Shown here: positions 1 to 5,870 of the stretch, piece by piece
Layout: each line of letters opens with the position of its first letter
Numbering within the stretch: the stretch's first letter is position 1
NCBI GenBank assembly: GCA_913773825.1
Contig: CAJYHH010000467.1
Location: forward strand, 1-7,149
DNA length: 7,149 nt
Origin: Candidatus Sericytochromatia bacterium
GTDB lineage: Bacteria > Cyanobacteriota > Sericytochromatia > UBA7694
Reading direction: 5' to 3'
The notes under the pieces: generated by a model
The model's database searches: none
What the model was told of the DNA's origin: nothing
Seen by the model: only the letters and a program-made list of their open reading frames with translations
Position numbers and translations under genes: made by a program

Positions 1-67
1 GCCGGAGACAGCTGTAATCACCTTACGAGATTTAAAATCGTGCTCGGTGATTACAGCTGTCTCCGGC
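1..67. repeat. Perfect 22-bp inverted repeat with 23-base loop at the window edge
   Basis: Bases 1-22 are the exact reverse complement of bases 46-67, separated by 23 bases (23-45). The repeat begins on the very first base of the window and lies inside the pilM frame. The protein read from about 23 onward (LRDLKSCSVITAVSGQ) fits the PilM family, whereas the residues from 2-22 (PETAVIT) simply mirror the other arm. A fold-back or chimeric read end at a contig terminus is the simplest explanation; a real hairpin in the gene is the alternative. The repeat itself is seen directly; the artefact reading is inference. Confidence 0.9.
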
Positions 68-910
68 CAGGCGGCCATTATTCGTCCCCGCATCAAGTTC
101 CCCGCAATCCCGATTAAAGAGCTCAAAGAAGTCGTGATGCACGATGCTGAGCGCTATATTCCCTTTCCCATTCAGGATGTCTATATTGACTTTCAGGTGA
201 CGGGTAATGTGGATGAAGAGGGTGTCAGCAAATACGACGTTTTGCTCGTCACCGCTCAGAAGCAGTTAATCGATACTTATATCGAAACCTTTGCGATGGC
301 AGATATGCAGCTTGTCGCTGTTGACGTTGCCTCATTTGCTGTGATGCGTTCACTGGTTGAGGACGCTGAAGAAGAACAGCTTAATGTTCTGATTCTGATT
401 CGCGGCGAAACAACTGACCTTAATGTCATTCAAAACGGCGCTCCGCTTTTTGCTCGTTCGATTCCAATGGGCAGCAGTACATTTATTGAAACCATTGCCA
501 GCAATATGGGTCTGGAGCTTGAAGAAGCGATTAATATCTTTGATCGTCTAGTCATTCCCGTTGTTGGTGATGAAGAATTTGACGACCCGATGGTTGAGCA
601 AGCGGCAGAAGAAATCCGTTTTCTGCTTAAAGATCTGACTAACGAAATCCAAAAATCGATTGAGTACTTCCATCAGTCCCAGCAAGAATATACCCGGATT
701 CAGCATTTGGTGCTCTCAGACCGAGGCGCAAAGATTAAAAATCTGGATCAGTATTTCTCTCATCAGCTGGGGATCGACGTAGAAATCAGCAATCCTATCA
801 AGCATCTGTCATTTGATGAGGCGACATTCTCACTTGATTATCTCACTGAGAACGCGCCTTTGTTTGCCACGGCGATTGGACTTGCACGGAGAGGAATTGA
901 AGAAAATTGA
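2..910 (+). CDS. pilM: Type IV pilus assembly protein PilM, actin-like, 5'-truncated
   Basis: Cytoplasmic actin-like protein of the type IV pilus alignment complex, which in characterised systems binds the short cytoplasmic tail of PilN. The frame is open to the window edge, so the true start and the first actin-like phosphate motif (normally near residue 10) are missing. A GTG at 47 could be read as a start giving 287 residues, but family-like sequence (VITAVSGQ) runs straight across it, so it is an internal valine. Counting from 47, the hallmark YIPFPIQDVYIDFQVTG lies at 37-53, the second sugar-kinase-like region at about 113-145 (TTDLNVIQNG then ARSIPMGSS), and the C-terminal lobe at 220-280. 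Two motifs deviate: the usual DIGA-type phosphate-2 loop reads LIRGETT (117-123) and the usual SGGGA adenosine loop reads SDRGA (224-228). The first 22 bases are the exact reverse complement of 46-67 and may not be genuine. The stop overlaps the pilN start by 4 bp. Identity is secure from motifs and gene order; ATP binding by this protein is doubtful. Confidence 0.9.
   Translation, partial: PETAVITLRDLKSCSVITAVSGQAAIIRPRIKFPAIPIKELKEVVMHDAERYIPFPIQDVYIDFQVTGNVDEEGVSKYDVLLVTAQKQLIDTYIETFAMADMQLVAVDVASFAVMRSLVEDAEEEQLNVLILIRGETTDLNVIQNGAPLFARSIPMGSSTFIETIASNMGLELEEAINIFDRLVIPVVGDEEFDDPMVEQAAEEIRFLLKDLTNEIQKSIEYFHQSQQEYTRIQHLVLSDRGAKIKNLDQYFSHQLGIDVEISNPIKHLSFDEATFSLDYLTENAPLFATAIGLARRGIEEN
888..895 (+). 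promoter_or_regulatory. Ribosome binding site supporting the TTG start of pilN
   Basis: The purine-rich GGAGAGGA lies inside the end of pilM, 11 bases before TTG at 907. There is no in-frame ATG in pilN until about codon 47, which lies inside the membrane segment, so this site together with the 4-bp overlap decides the TTG start. Confidence 0.55.
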
Positions 911-1464
911 CACGCATCAGTATTAACCTTCTCGGTGTTGAACGCAAAGAAGCACTGCAGCGCAAAGGCCTGAATGTCGACAAGGGTTGGCTGGTTTCAG
1001 GCGTTTCGGTAGTTGTTTCGATCCTGCTGGTACTTGTTGCCCAGATGATTCTGGGTGGATGGGTTGCCAGTGCAGAAGCGAAAAAGGCTGAGAATGAAAC
1101 CATTATTCAAGACCTAAACCGTAAGCTTGAAGAGATCAAGACCCTTGAAGCTGAACGCAAAAATCTGTTGATGGAAGAAAAGATCCTGCGTTTTGTTACG
1201 GGTGAGACCTATAAATGGTCTTATTTATTACAAGAAGTCCGTACCTTGATGCCTCTTGATGTCACGATTAATGACCTCAAGATCGGTGCTGACGGCTCAT
1301 TTACGCTTAACGGTTCTGCAACCGATCACCGTTCAGTGGCTTTGTTCCTGATTAATTTGCAGAATTCTAAAATGATTCAGGATGTCAAGCTGGGATCCAG
1401 CGTCAAGGCGAACGTGGACTCAGAAACCGCGTTCACGATTACATGCAAGGTCAAGGCAAATTAG
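907..1464 (+). CDS. pilN: Type IV pilus inner-membrane alignment protein PilN
   Basis: Bitopic inner-membrane protein that connects cytoplasmic PilM to periplasmic PilO. The 185 residues show the expected order: a short cytoplasmic tail with ISINLLGVERKE at 4-15, a variant of the family's INLLP motif that docks in PilM; one membrane helix at about 28-54; a charged coiled coil at about 55-95 (AKKAENE through AERKNLL); and a compact C-terminal alpha/beta domain at about 103-183 with LMPLDVTINDLKI and repeated beta strands. The length is typical. The start is TTG at 907, overlapping the pilM stop as TTGA, with a GGAGAGGA site upstream; this implies translational coupling to pilM. Proline of INLLP is replaced by glycine here, which I believe occurs in other lineages. 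The call rests on the motif, topology and position between pilM and pilO and is strong. Confidence 0.93.
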   Translation: MTRISINLLGVERKEALQRKGLNVDKGWLVSGVSVVVSILLVLVAQMILGGWVASAEAKKAENETIIQDLNRKLEEIKTLEAERKNLLMEEKILRFVTGETYKWSYLLQEVRTLMPLDVTINDLKIGADGSFTLNGSATDHRSVALFLINLQNSKMIQDVKLGSSVKANVDSETAFTITCKVKAN

Positions 1465-1467
1465 GTT

Positions 1468-2121
1468 ATGGCAAGGATTGAGCTTTTCGGCAGAGGATTT
1501 GACACTGACAGTCTGACCACCCTGCACAAGATCATCATCGGAGCTGTCCTATCAGCGGTGATTTTGGGTGCTGGAGTTTATTACATGTTGCTTCCACCCT
1601 GGCAGCAACTAGAAACTCTAAATGCTGAAATCGAGACCCAAGAAAACGATATTCAGACCAAACAAGCCCAAGTCAAAAATCTGGATGCACTTAAAAAAGA
1701 GTTGGTTCAGATCAAAGACAAGCTTGTCTTGCTGCGCCGTAAAATCCCTAACAGCGATAACGTTGCGCCATTGATGCTGGACCTTGAAGAAGTGACTGAA
1801 AATCAGGCCTTGTATGGTAATAACGCTGTACTTAACGATTTTAAGCCTGCTGGTGTTGTGGACTTTACTTTACCAGCGGAGTTGGCTGATGCTTCTGGTT
1901 CTGAAACTGCAAAACAGCTTAAACAGCTGCCTGTTTCAATTCGAATCACCAAGATTTCTTATCCGGATCTGATCAAACTGCTGACGGATTATGAAAGCTA
2001 CGAACGTACTCTGAGTCTGGAAAATCTCGTCATTACTCCAGTTGAGGATGAAGATGCCCTGTACACACCCGTTGATGTCTCGTTTACTCTTAAAGCCTTC
2101 TTATTGGCTGGGGGCAGTTAA
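1468..2121 (+). CDS. pilO: Type IV pilus inner-membrane alignment protein PilO
   Basis: Partner of PilN; the two form a heterodimer whose periplasmic coiled coils and ferredoxin-like domains align the pilus machine with the outer-membrane pore. Of the 217 residues, a short cytoplasmic stretch (1-20) precedes one membrane helix at about 21-43, then a long coiled coil at about 46-92 (ETLNAEIETQENDIQTKQ onwards) and the family-like stretch RRKIPNSDNVAPLMLDLEE at 90-108, where PilO proteins usually have L..LP followed by a helix. The C-terminal domain at about 154-213 (PVSIRITKISYPDLIKLL, then LSLENLVITPV) matches the PilO fold. The ATG follows the pilN stop by 3 bases and its ribosome binding site is weak (AAGG at 1453-1456), which suggests coupling to pilN. 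Length and topology are normal and nothing looks broken. Confidence 0.92.
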   Translation: MARIELFGRGFDTDSLTTLHKIIIGAVLSAVILGAGVYYMLLPPWQQLETLNAEIETQENDIQTKQAQVKNLDALKKELVQIKDKLVLLRRKIPNSDNVAPLMLDLEEVTENQALYGNNAVLNDFKPAGVVDFTLPAELADASGSETAKQLKQLPVSIRITKISYPDLIKLLTDYESYERTLSLENLVITPVEDEDALYTPVDVSFTLKAFLLAGGS

Positions 2122-2862
2122 ATGAATAAACATATGATTGCCCTGCCGCTGCTGTTAGTAACGGCGACGGCCTTGCTGATGTTCTCAATTAGCTTGCCTG
2201 AAGAGGGTTCCTTGATTGTTGAAAATCCTGGCGCCACTCCCCAACCCGTAGATAGTGCAAGTTCCACTCCTGCTCCCAATGTAAGTGGCTCTCCTGTTGC
2301 TCAGGCATCTGGCAAGCCTACTACCAAGCCGACACCAAAACCCTCGCCTTCACCTTCAGCAACACCCCTGCCATCTTTTGGTATTGCTGCAACAACACCT
2401 GAGGCGGTTTTGCGAGAAGCAAAACTTCAGGCTGGTCGAGTCGATCCGTTTAAGTCAGTCTTTGCTCCAGATTTACCCGAATTTGAGCCGGCTATTGACC
2501 CTGAGCAGTTAACGCTGCCTTCTTTGCCACCTCTGTCAAATATCGACACGCCAACTAATCCCAGTATGCCTTCGATACCATCCATGCCGCAGCGTACACC
2601 CGAGCCTGTGGTTGTCGAAACGCCTCCGCCTCGGCCTGCGCTTGATCAGGGCCTAGTGCTAAAAGGTATTATGGACGGTGGTGTAGATCCAATCGCCATT
2701 ATTGAAGTTCATGGCCGTACAGAACTTGTGCGGGTCGGCGAACGCCTGAGTGGTGGCATTTTAGTCACGTCTATTCATTATGAAGAGCGGCGTGTCACTC
2801 TGTCTCGCGGCGGTCAAACCGCTACTTTGACCATTCCTGAACCCATGACCCCGGCTTACTGA
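2122..2862 (+). CDS. pilP: PilP-like (GspC-type) periplasmic connector protein with proline-rich linker
   Basis: Likely links the PilN/PilO scaffold to the secretin. Of 246 residues, 6-24 form a hydrophobic N-terminal segment that looks like a membrane anchor or uncleaved signal. There is no lipobox cysteine (and no cysteine at all), unlike classical lipoprotein PilP. Residues 35-85 are a Pro/Ser/Thr/Lys-rich linker containing KPTTKPTPKPSPSPSATP. The family-like motif RVDPF sits at 106-110 (usually RDPF). A second proline-rich linker spans about 116-173. A beta-rich domain at 176-239 (LVLKGIMDGG, AIIEVHGRTELVRVGERL, VTSIHYEERRVTL) has the homology-region pattern shared by PilP and GspC. The gene starts on the base after the pilO stop. 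Position directly before the secretin supports the role. The symbol follows position and domain pattern; overall similarity to known PilP is probably low. Confidence 0.8.
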   Translation: MNKHMIALPLLLVTATALLMFSISLPEEGSLIVENPGATPQPVDSASSTPAPNVSGSPVAQASGKPTTKPTPKPSPSPSATPLPSFGIAATTPEAVLREAKLQAGRVDPFKSVFAPDLPEFEPAIDPEQLTLPSLPPLSNIDTPTNPSMPSIPSMPQRTPEPVVVETPPPRPALDQGLVLKGIMDGGVDPIAIIEVHGRTELVRVGERLSGGILVTSIHYEERRVTLSRGGQTATLTIPEPMTPAY

Positions 2863-2863
2863 A

Positions 2864-2869
2864 GAGGAG
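2864..2869 (+). promoter_or_regulatory. Strong Shine-Dalgarno for the secretin gene
   Basis: GAGGAG lies in the 13-base gap after the pilP-like stop, 6 bases before ATG at 2876. It favours that ATG over the in-frame ATG three codons later (2885). It is the clearest ribosome binding site in the window. Confidence 0.75.
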
Positions 2870-2875
2870 AGAGAA

Positions 2876-4405
2876 ATGAGTTTTATGAAGCAACGTAAAT
2901 GGTCTGCCGCTTTGGCTGCAGCTTTAGTTCTGAGCAATGTTCAGGCTGCGGCTTTTGCCCGCGATACTCAAATTATCAGTCCTCCGGTTGCCGGTGCGGC
3001 TGATCCGCTGAAAATTCGCAAAGCTTTCCAGCTTGAAACAGATCCACTGGTTAGTCTTGTTCACAAAGATGTTTCAGTTGAAATGGTATTGCGTGGATTG
3101 GCACAAAAAGCCAATCTTAGCCTGATTTATATGGTTGATGGCGCCAGAGGCAATAGCGCTGCTATTCCATCTGCTGTTAGTAGCGCAGAAGAAGACCCCT
3201 TGATGCAGCTTCAGCAGCAAATGGATGCTCCCGCTCCTGGGGCTGCTCCTGCTGCAACGGCTACAACTGGCGCAGCTGTGAATACAATCATTCCTTATTT
3301 GGAACTCAAAAATGTTCCTGTTAGTGAAGCCTTTGCGCTTGTGCTGCAGATGAGTGGCTTAGTAGGCCGTCGAGTTTATAATTCTTTACTGATCACTACA
3401 CCAGAAAGAATGACCAAAATGGGTTTTTCTTCACCCGTGATCAAGACCTATACCATTTATAATCAGGCCGCCCTTCAATCTGTTGCCTCTGGTAATGCTG
3501 CAACAGCCGGCTCCAGCGCTGCCAACTCACCCTTGATTACTCAACTTCAGACGATTTATAAAAGCCGTGGAATTACACCTGTTCCAGATACTTTACTAGA
3601 TGCTCGGACTTCAACCCTAGTCGTGATCGGTACTCAAGAAGCCATTGATATCGCTGATCAGATTGTTCCGGTTTTAGACCGGCCGATGCCCCAGGTTGTC
3701 GTTGAGGTCAAACTGATTGAATTAAGTAAACGTGCAAGCCAAGAGCTGGGCGTCACATATGGTTATTCACAAGACAAAACGGGTGTTAGCTTTAATAATA
3801 CTCTTCCTGAAGGAGCTGGCAATCCAGCGGGTGGTCAGGGTGAATCTGTTATCACGTTTAACTCTTTAAGTCGTTTTGCGCCTAATTTTAACGTTCGCTT
3901 GAACGCGCTTGTACGTGATGGCCAGGCTCGGATTATGAGCAGTCCACGATTGACCATTCAACATGGGGTTCTGGCCAAATTTGATGCGACAACTCAGTTC
4001 CCAATTGTTAGCACAACTACAACAGCTACTACTGCAACTCAGACAGTTACTCAGTTAAATATTGGTGAATCCGTTCAGATCACGCCTTTTATTGATACAG
4101 AGCAGAATATGGTGACCATGAAATTGACTCCGACTATCAGTACACGTGGTGCTGCTGTTAATATTGGCACACAGGCTGTGCCAGAAGTCAATCAACGCCA
4201 GGTGGATACTATTTTACGGGTACCAGATGGTGAAAGCGTCATTATTGGTGGACTGATGCGTATGTCTGAAACTGAAAACGTGGATAAAATCCCTTTGCTG
4301 GGTGATATTCCTCTGCTTGGCGCACTCTTTTCTACAAGAGAAAAAAGCCAGGAAGAAGTTGAAATTGTTATCATGGTAACACCGCGTATTCTTAAAGCTC
4401 AGTAA
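2876..4405 (+). CDS. pilQ: Type IV pilus secretin PilQ (GspD/PilQ superfamily)
   Basis: Forms the gated outer-membrane ring through which the pilus passes. Of 509 residues, 1-28 are a signal peptide (basic MKQRKW, hydrophobic core, likely cleavage after AFA). An N0/STN-like domain lies at about 58-180 and is split: its first half (SLVHKDVSVEMVLRGLAQ, 60-77) and second half (LELKNVPVSEAFALVLQ, 142-158) flank a 45-residue Ala/Pro/Gln-rich insert (92-136). An N3/NolW-type domain follows at about 187-270 (PVIKTYTIYN, then DARTSTLVVIGTQEAIDIA). The secretin domain proper runs from about 273 (QVVVEVKLIELSKRASQELG) to the end, with ALVRDGQARIMSSPRLTIQ (344-362), a Thr-rich stretch at 380-392, VPDGESVIIGGL (449-460) and the signature VDKIPLLGDIPLLGALF (469-485). 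There is no AMIN domain; the protein is compact compared with proteobacterial PilQ (about 700). No pilotin gene is visible. Context makes pilus use more likely than type II secretion. Confidence 0.93.
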   Translation: MSFMKQRKWSAALAAALVLSNVQAAAFARDTQIISPPVAGAADPLKIRKAFQLETDPLVSLVHKDVSVEMVLRGLAQKANLSLIYMVDGARGNSAAIPSAVSSAEEDPLMQLQQQMDAPAPGAAPAATATTGAAVNTIIPYLELKNVPVSEAFALVLQMSGLVGRRVYNSLLITTPERMTKMGFSSPVIKTYTIYNQAALQSVASGNAATAGSSAANSPLITQLQTIYKSRGITPVPDTLLDARTSTLVVIGTQEAIDIADQIVPVLDRPMPQVVVEVKLIELSKRASQELGVTYGYSQDKTGVSFNNTLPEGAGNPAGGQGESVITFNSLSRFAPNFNVRLNALVRDGQARIMSSPRLTIQHGVLAKFDATTQFPIVSTTTTATTATQTVTQLNIGESVQITPFIDTEQNMVTMKLTPTISTRGAAVNIGTQAVPEVNQRQVDTILRVPDGESVIIGGLMRMSETENVDKIPLLGDIPLLGALFSTREKSQEEVEIVIMVTPRILKAQ

Positions 4406-4419
4406 CGCGATAACGCGAT
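4404..4419. repeat. Two tandem copies of AACGCGAT at the secretin stop
   Basis: An 8-bp unit is repeated exactly twice, the first copy overlapping the last two bases of the secretin stop codon. It fills most of the 26-base gap before the next gene. It may be a small replication-slippage duplication; no regulatory role is evident. Confidence 0.6.
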
Positions 4420-4423
4420 GAGG
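4420..4423 (+). promoter_or_regulatory. Ribosome binding site for the unknown gene at 4432
   Basis: GAGG is placed 8 bases before ATG at 4432, a normal spacing, and supports this start. Confidence 0.5.
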
Positions 4424-4431
4424 TCTTTACC

Positions 4432-5100
4432 ATGCCCCTGTTTTATGTTGAAATCACCGGCGAAGATCGCCTCGCGATTGAAAGCCGGATTCAGAACAAT
4501 CAGCTGATTGCGCTGCGTATTAAGCGCCAGATTTATCAGCGTACTGACCGCGTCATCACCGACATCAAAGGCTTTGAGCCATTTAATGTCGGTGAATGGC
4601 TGACGCTGGTCAAATATGACAACTGGAAAGGCGAAGCCATTAAAGACGCTCTGCGTCCCACACCGGCTTCTTTTTCACCGTTGGGAATCCACGTCAAAGA
4701 AAATTGGGGCTTTTTAGACCCTTTTGCCTTACTGGATAAAGTCTTTGAAGATCTCAAAGTCAATTGGGAAAAAGACTATATCAACTACGGAACTTTGCCA
4801 CAACTTCCCCCAACCCGCGTTGAGCACTTCCAACGCAATCTAGTTTTTGTCTCTGATCTGGTGCGTTATGTCATTCATGATCGCAGTATTCTGGAAAAGC
4901 TCGCCCAAGATCAGGCCATCATGCCCTTGCCGCAGCCTGGCCAAGACGACTGGCTAATTGAAGAAAATGCCACTGCCATGAACCGGATTGAAAAAATTGC
5001 TTTGCGCGGACGTCTGAGCATTGAAATGCTCGGCACCCGCCAGATTATTACCCATCGTCCTCGCGCTGAAGGTGAAGACACGATGAAAGCGACGCCGTGA
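4432..5100 (+). CDS. Hypothetical soluble protein between the secretin and mlaE
   Basis: I do not recognise a family. The 222 residues contain no signal peptide, no membrane helix and no cysteine, so a cytoplasmic location is likely. The start (MPLFYVEITGEDRLAIESRI) looks like a beta strand followed by a helix. The middle is aromatic and charged, with five tryptophans at 56, 65, 92, 112 and 174 and a stretch GEWLTLVKYDNWKGEAI (54-70). Residues 96-112 (DPFALLDKVFEDLKVNW) look like an amphipathic helix, and a short proline-rich turn (PQLPP) lies at 123-127. The tail 184-207 (NRIEKIALRGRLSIEML and following) is basic. A GAGG site and normal codon use support a real gene. It overlaps the mlaE start by 4 bp (GTGA), so the two products are probably made together; a role linked to lipid transport or the pilus is a guess from position only. 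Confidence 0.8.
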   Translation: MPLFYVEITGEDRLAIESRIQNNQLIALRIKRQIYQRTDRVITDIKGFEPFNVGEWLTLVKYDNWKGEAIKDALRPTPASFSPLGIHVKENWGFLDPFALLDKVFEDLKVNWEKDYINYGTLPQLPPTRVEHFQRNLVFVSDLVRYVIHDRSILEKLAQDQAIMPLPQPGQDDWLIEENATAMNRIEKIALRGRLSIEMLGTRQIITHRPRAEGEDTMKATP

Positions 5101-5870
5101 CGACCCTTGTCCAGGGGCGTGTAACACACTTCATTGAACAGGTCGGTCATTTTGGCCTGTTCTGTGTCATGGTGCTGCAAGCACTTTTTCGGCCGCCGTT
5201 TTTTGTTCATGAAACCATTCGCTCGATGTACACAATTGGCTTTCAGTGTCTGCTGCCCGTGCTGGCGATTGTTGTGCCCACTGGCATGGTTACAACCTTG
5301 CAAGGCCTGCAGGTGTTTGAGCTGTTTGGCGCTCAGCGGCTGCTGAGCAGCCTGCTGGCTGAAGCGATTTTCCGTGAACTATCACCCACACTGGTTAGCA
5401 TTATGGTGGCTTCACAAGCTGGCAGTGCAGTCTCTGGTGAAATTGGTACGATGCGCGTCAAAGAAGAAATTGACGCATTAGAAGTCATGGCCGTTGATCC
5501 CTTTCAGTATGTCATTATTCCGCGCGTAATTGCCTTAGCCCTAATGGTACCAATCATTAACGCGATTGCCAGCTTTGGCGGAATTTTAGGCGGTTATGCC
5601 GTTGCCATTGGCCTAAAGGGCCTTAACTCCGGTGTGTTTATCGCCAATTTATTTAGCTTTACCAAAATGGCGCATATCTGGGGGGGGATGTTTAAAGCCT
5701 GTGTCTTTGGCTTGATTGTGGCTTTGATTAGCTGCTACAAAGGTTATCATGTCACCGGTGGCGCTTTAGGTGTGGGTCGGGCAGCAAATACAACTGTGGT
5801 GCACTCAATTTTGTTAATTGTTGCGGTTAATTATTTTCTGACTTCTGCATTGGTGACGCTGCTCGGATGA
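5097..5870 (+). CDS. mlaE: MlaE-family ABC transporter permease (lipid transport)
   Basis: Inner-membrane permease of the MlaFEDB type, which moves phospholipids or other lipids between the inner membrane and periplasmic carriers. The 257 residues match the usual length. An N-terminal amphipathic interfacial helix (about 10-35, ending FRPPF) is followed by membrane segments at about 48-72, 88-112, 138-172, 195-213 and 231-256. The family core is clear: GSAVSGEIGTMRVKEEIDAL (109-128), then EVMAVDPFQYVIIPRVIA, the conserved region that contacts the ATPase, and near the end CYKGYHVTGGALGVGRAAN (213-231). The start is GTG at 5097, overlapping the upstream stop; it is preferred because the interfacial helix is family-like and no good alternative start precedes the core. 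The ribosome binding site is weak, which fits coupling. An ATPase (MlaF) and an MCE protein (MlaD) are absent from the window. A run of eight G (5680-5687) lies in frame at codons 196-198. The symbol denotes the family; the substrate is unknown. Confidence 0.93.
   Translation: MTTLVQGRVTHFIEQVGHFGLFCVMVLQALFRPPFFVHETIRSMYTIGFQCLLPVLAIVVPTGMVTTLQGLQVFELFGAQRLLSSLLAEAIFRELSPTLVSIMVASQAGSAVSGEIGTMRVKEEIDALEVMAVDPFQYVIIPRVIALALMVPIINAIASFGGILGGYAVAIGLKGLNSGVFIANLFSFTKMAHIWGGMFKACVFGLIVALISCYKGYHVTGGALGVGRAANTTVVHSILLIVAVNYFLTSALVTLLG

Noticed and set aside
47..49. GTG as the true start of pilM
   Set aside because: The frame stays open upstream and family-like PilM residues cross this codon; a start here would remove the whole N-terminal actin-like subdomain motif.
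843..1103. Minus-strand open frame of 86 codons
   Set aside because: It lies opposite the pilM end and the pilN start, has a composition typical of antisense shadow, and resembles no protein I know.
2285..2512. Plus-strand 75-codon frame inside the pilP-like gene
   Set aside because: Its Leu/Gln/His-rich product is the shifted reading of the proline-rich linker repeats.
4012..4051. Threonine-rich stretch in the secretin as an unusual repeat
   Set aside because: Secretins commonly have a Ser/Thr-rich low-complexity stretch at this position in the secretin domain, so it is not distinctive.
4406..4431. Promoter or terminator between the secretin and the unknown gene
   Set aside because: The gap is only 26 bases and holds an 8-bp tandem repeat and a ribosome binding site; no hairpin with a T run and no spaced promoter elements are visible.
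4911..5303. Minus-strand 130-codon frame across the unknown gene and mlaE
   Set aside because: It runs opposite two well-supported genes, has no convincing ribosome binding site or recognisable motif, and spans their junction as expected for a shadow.
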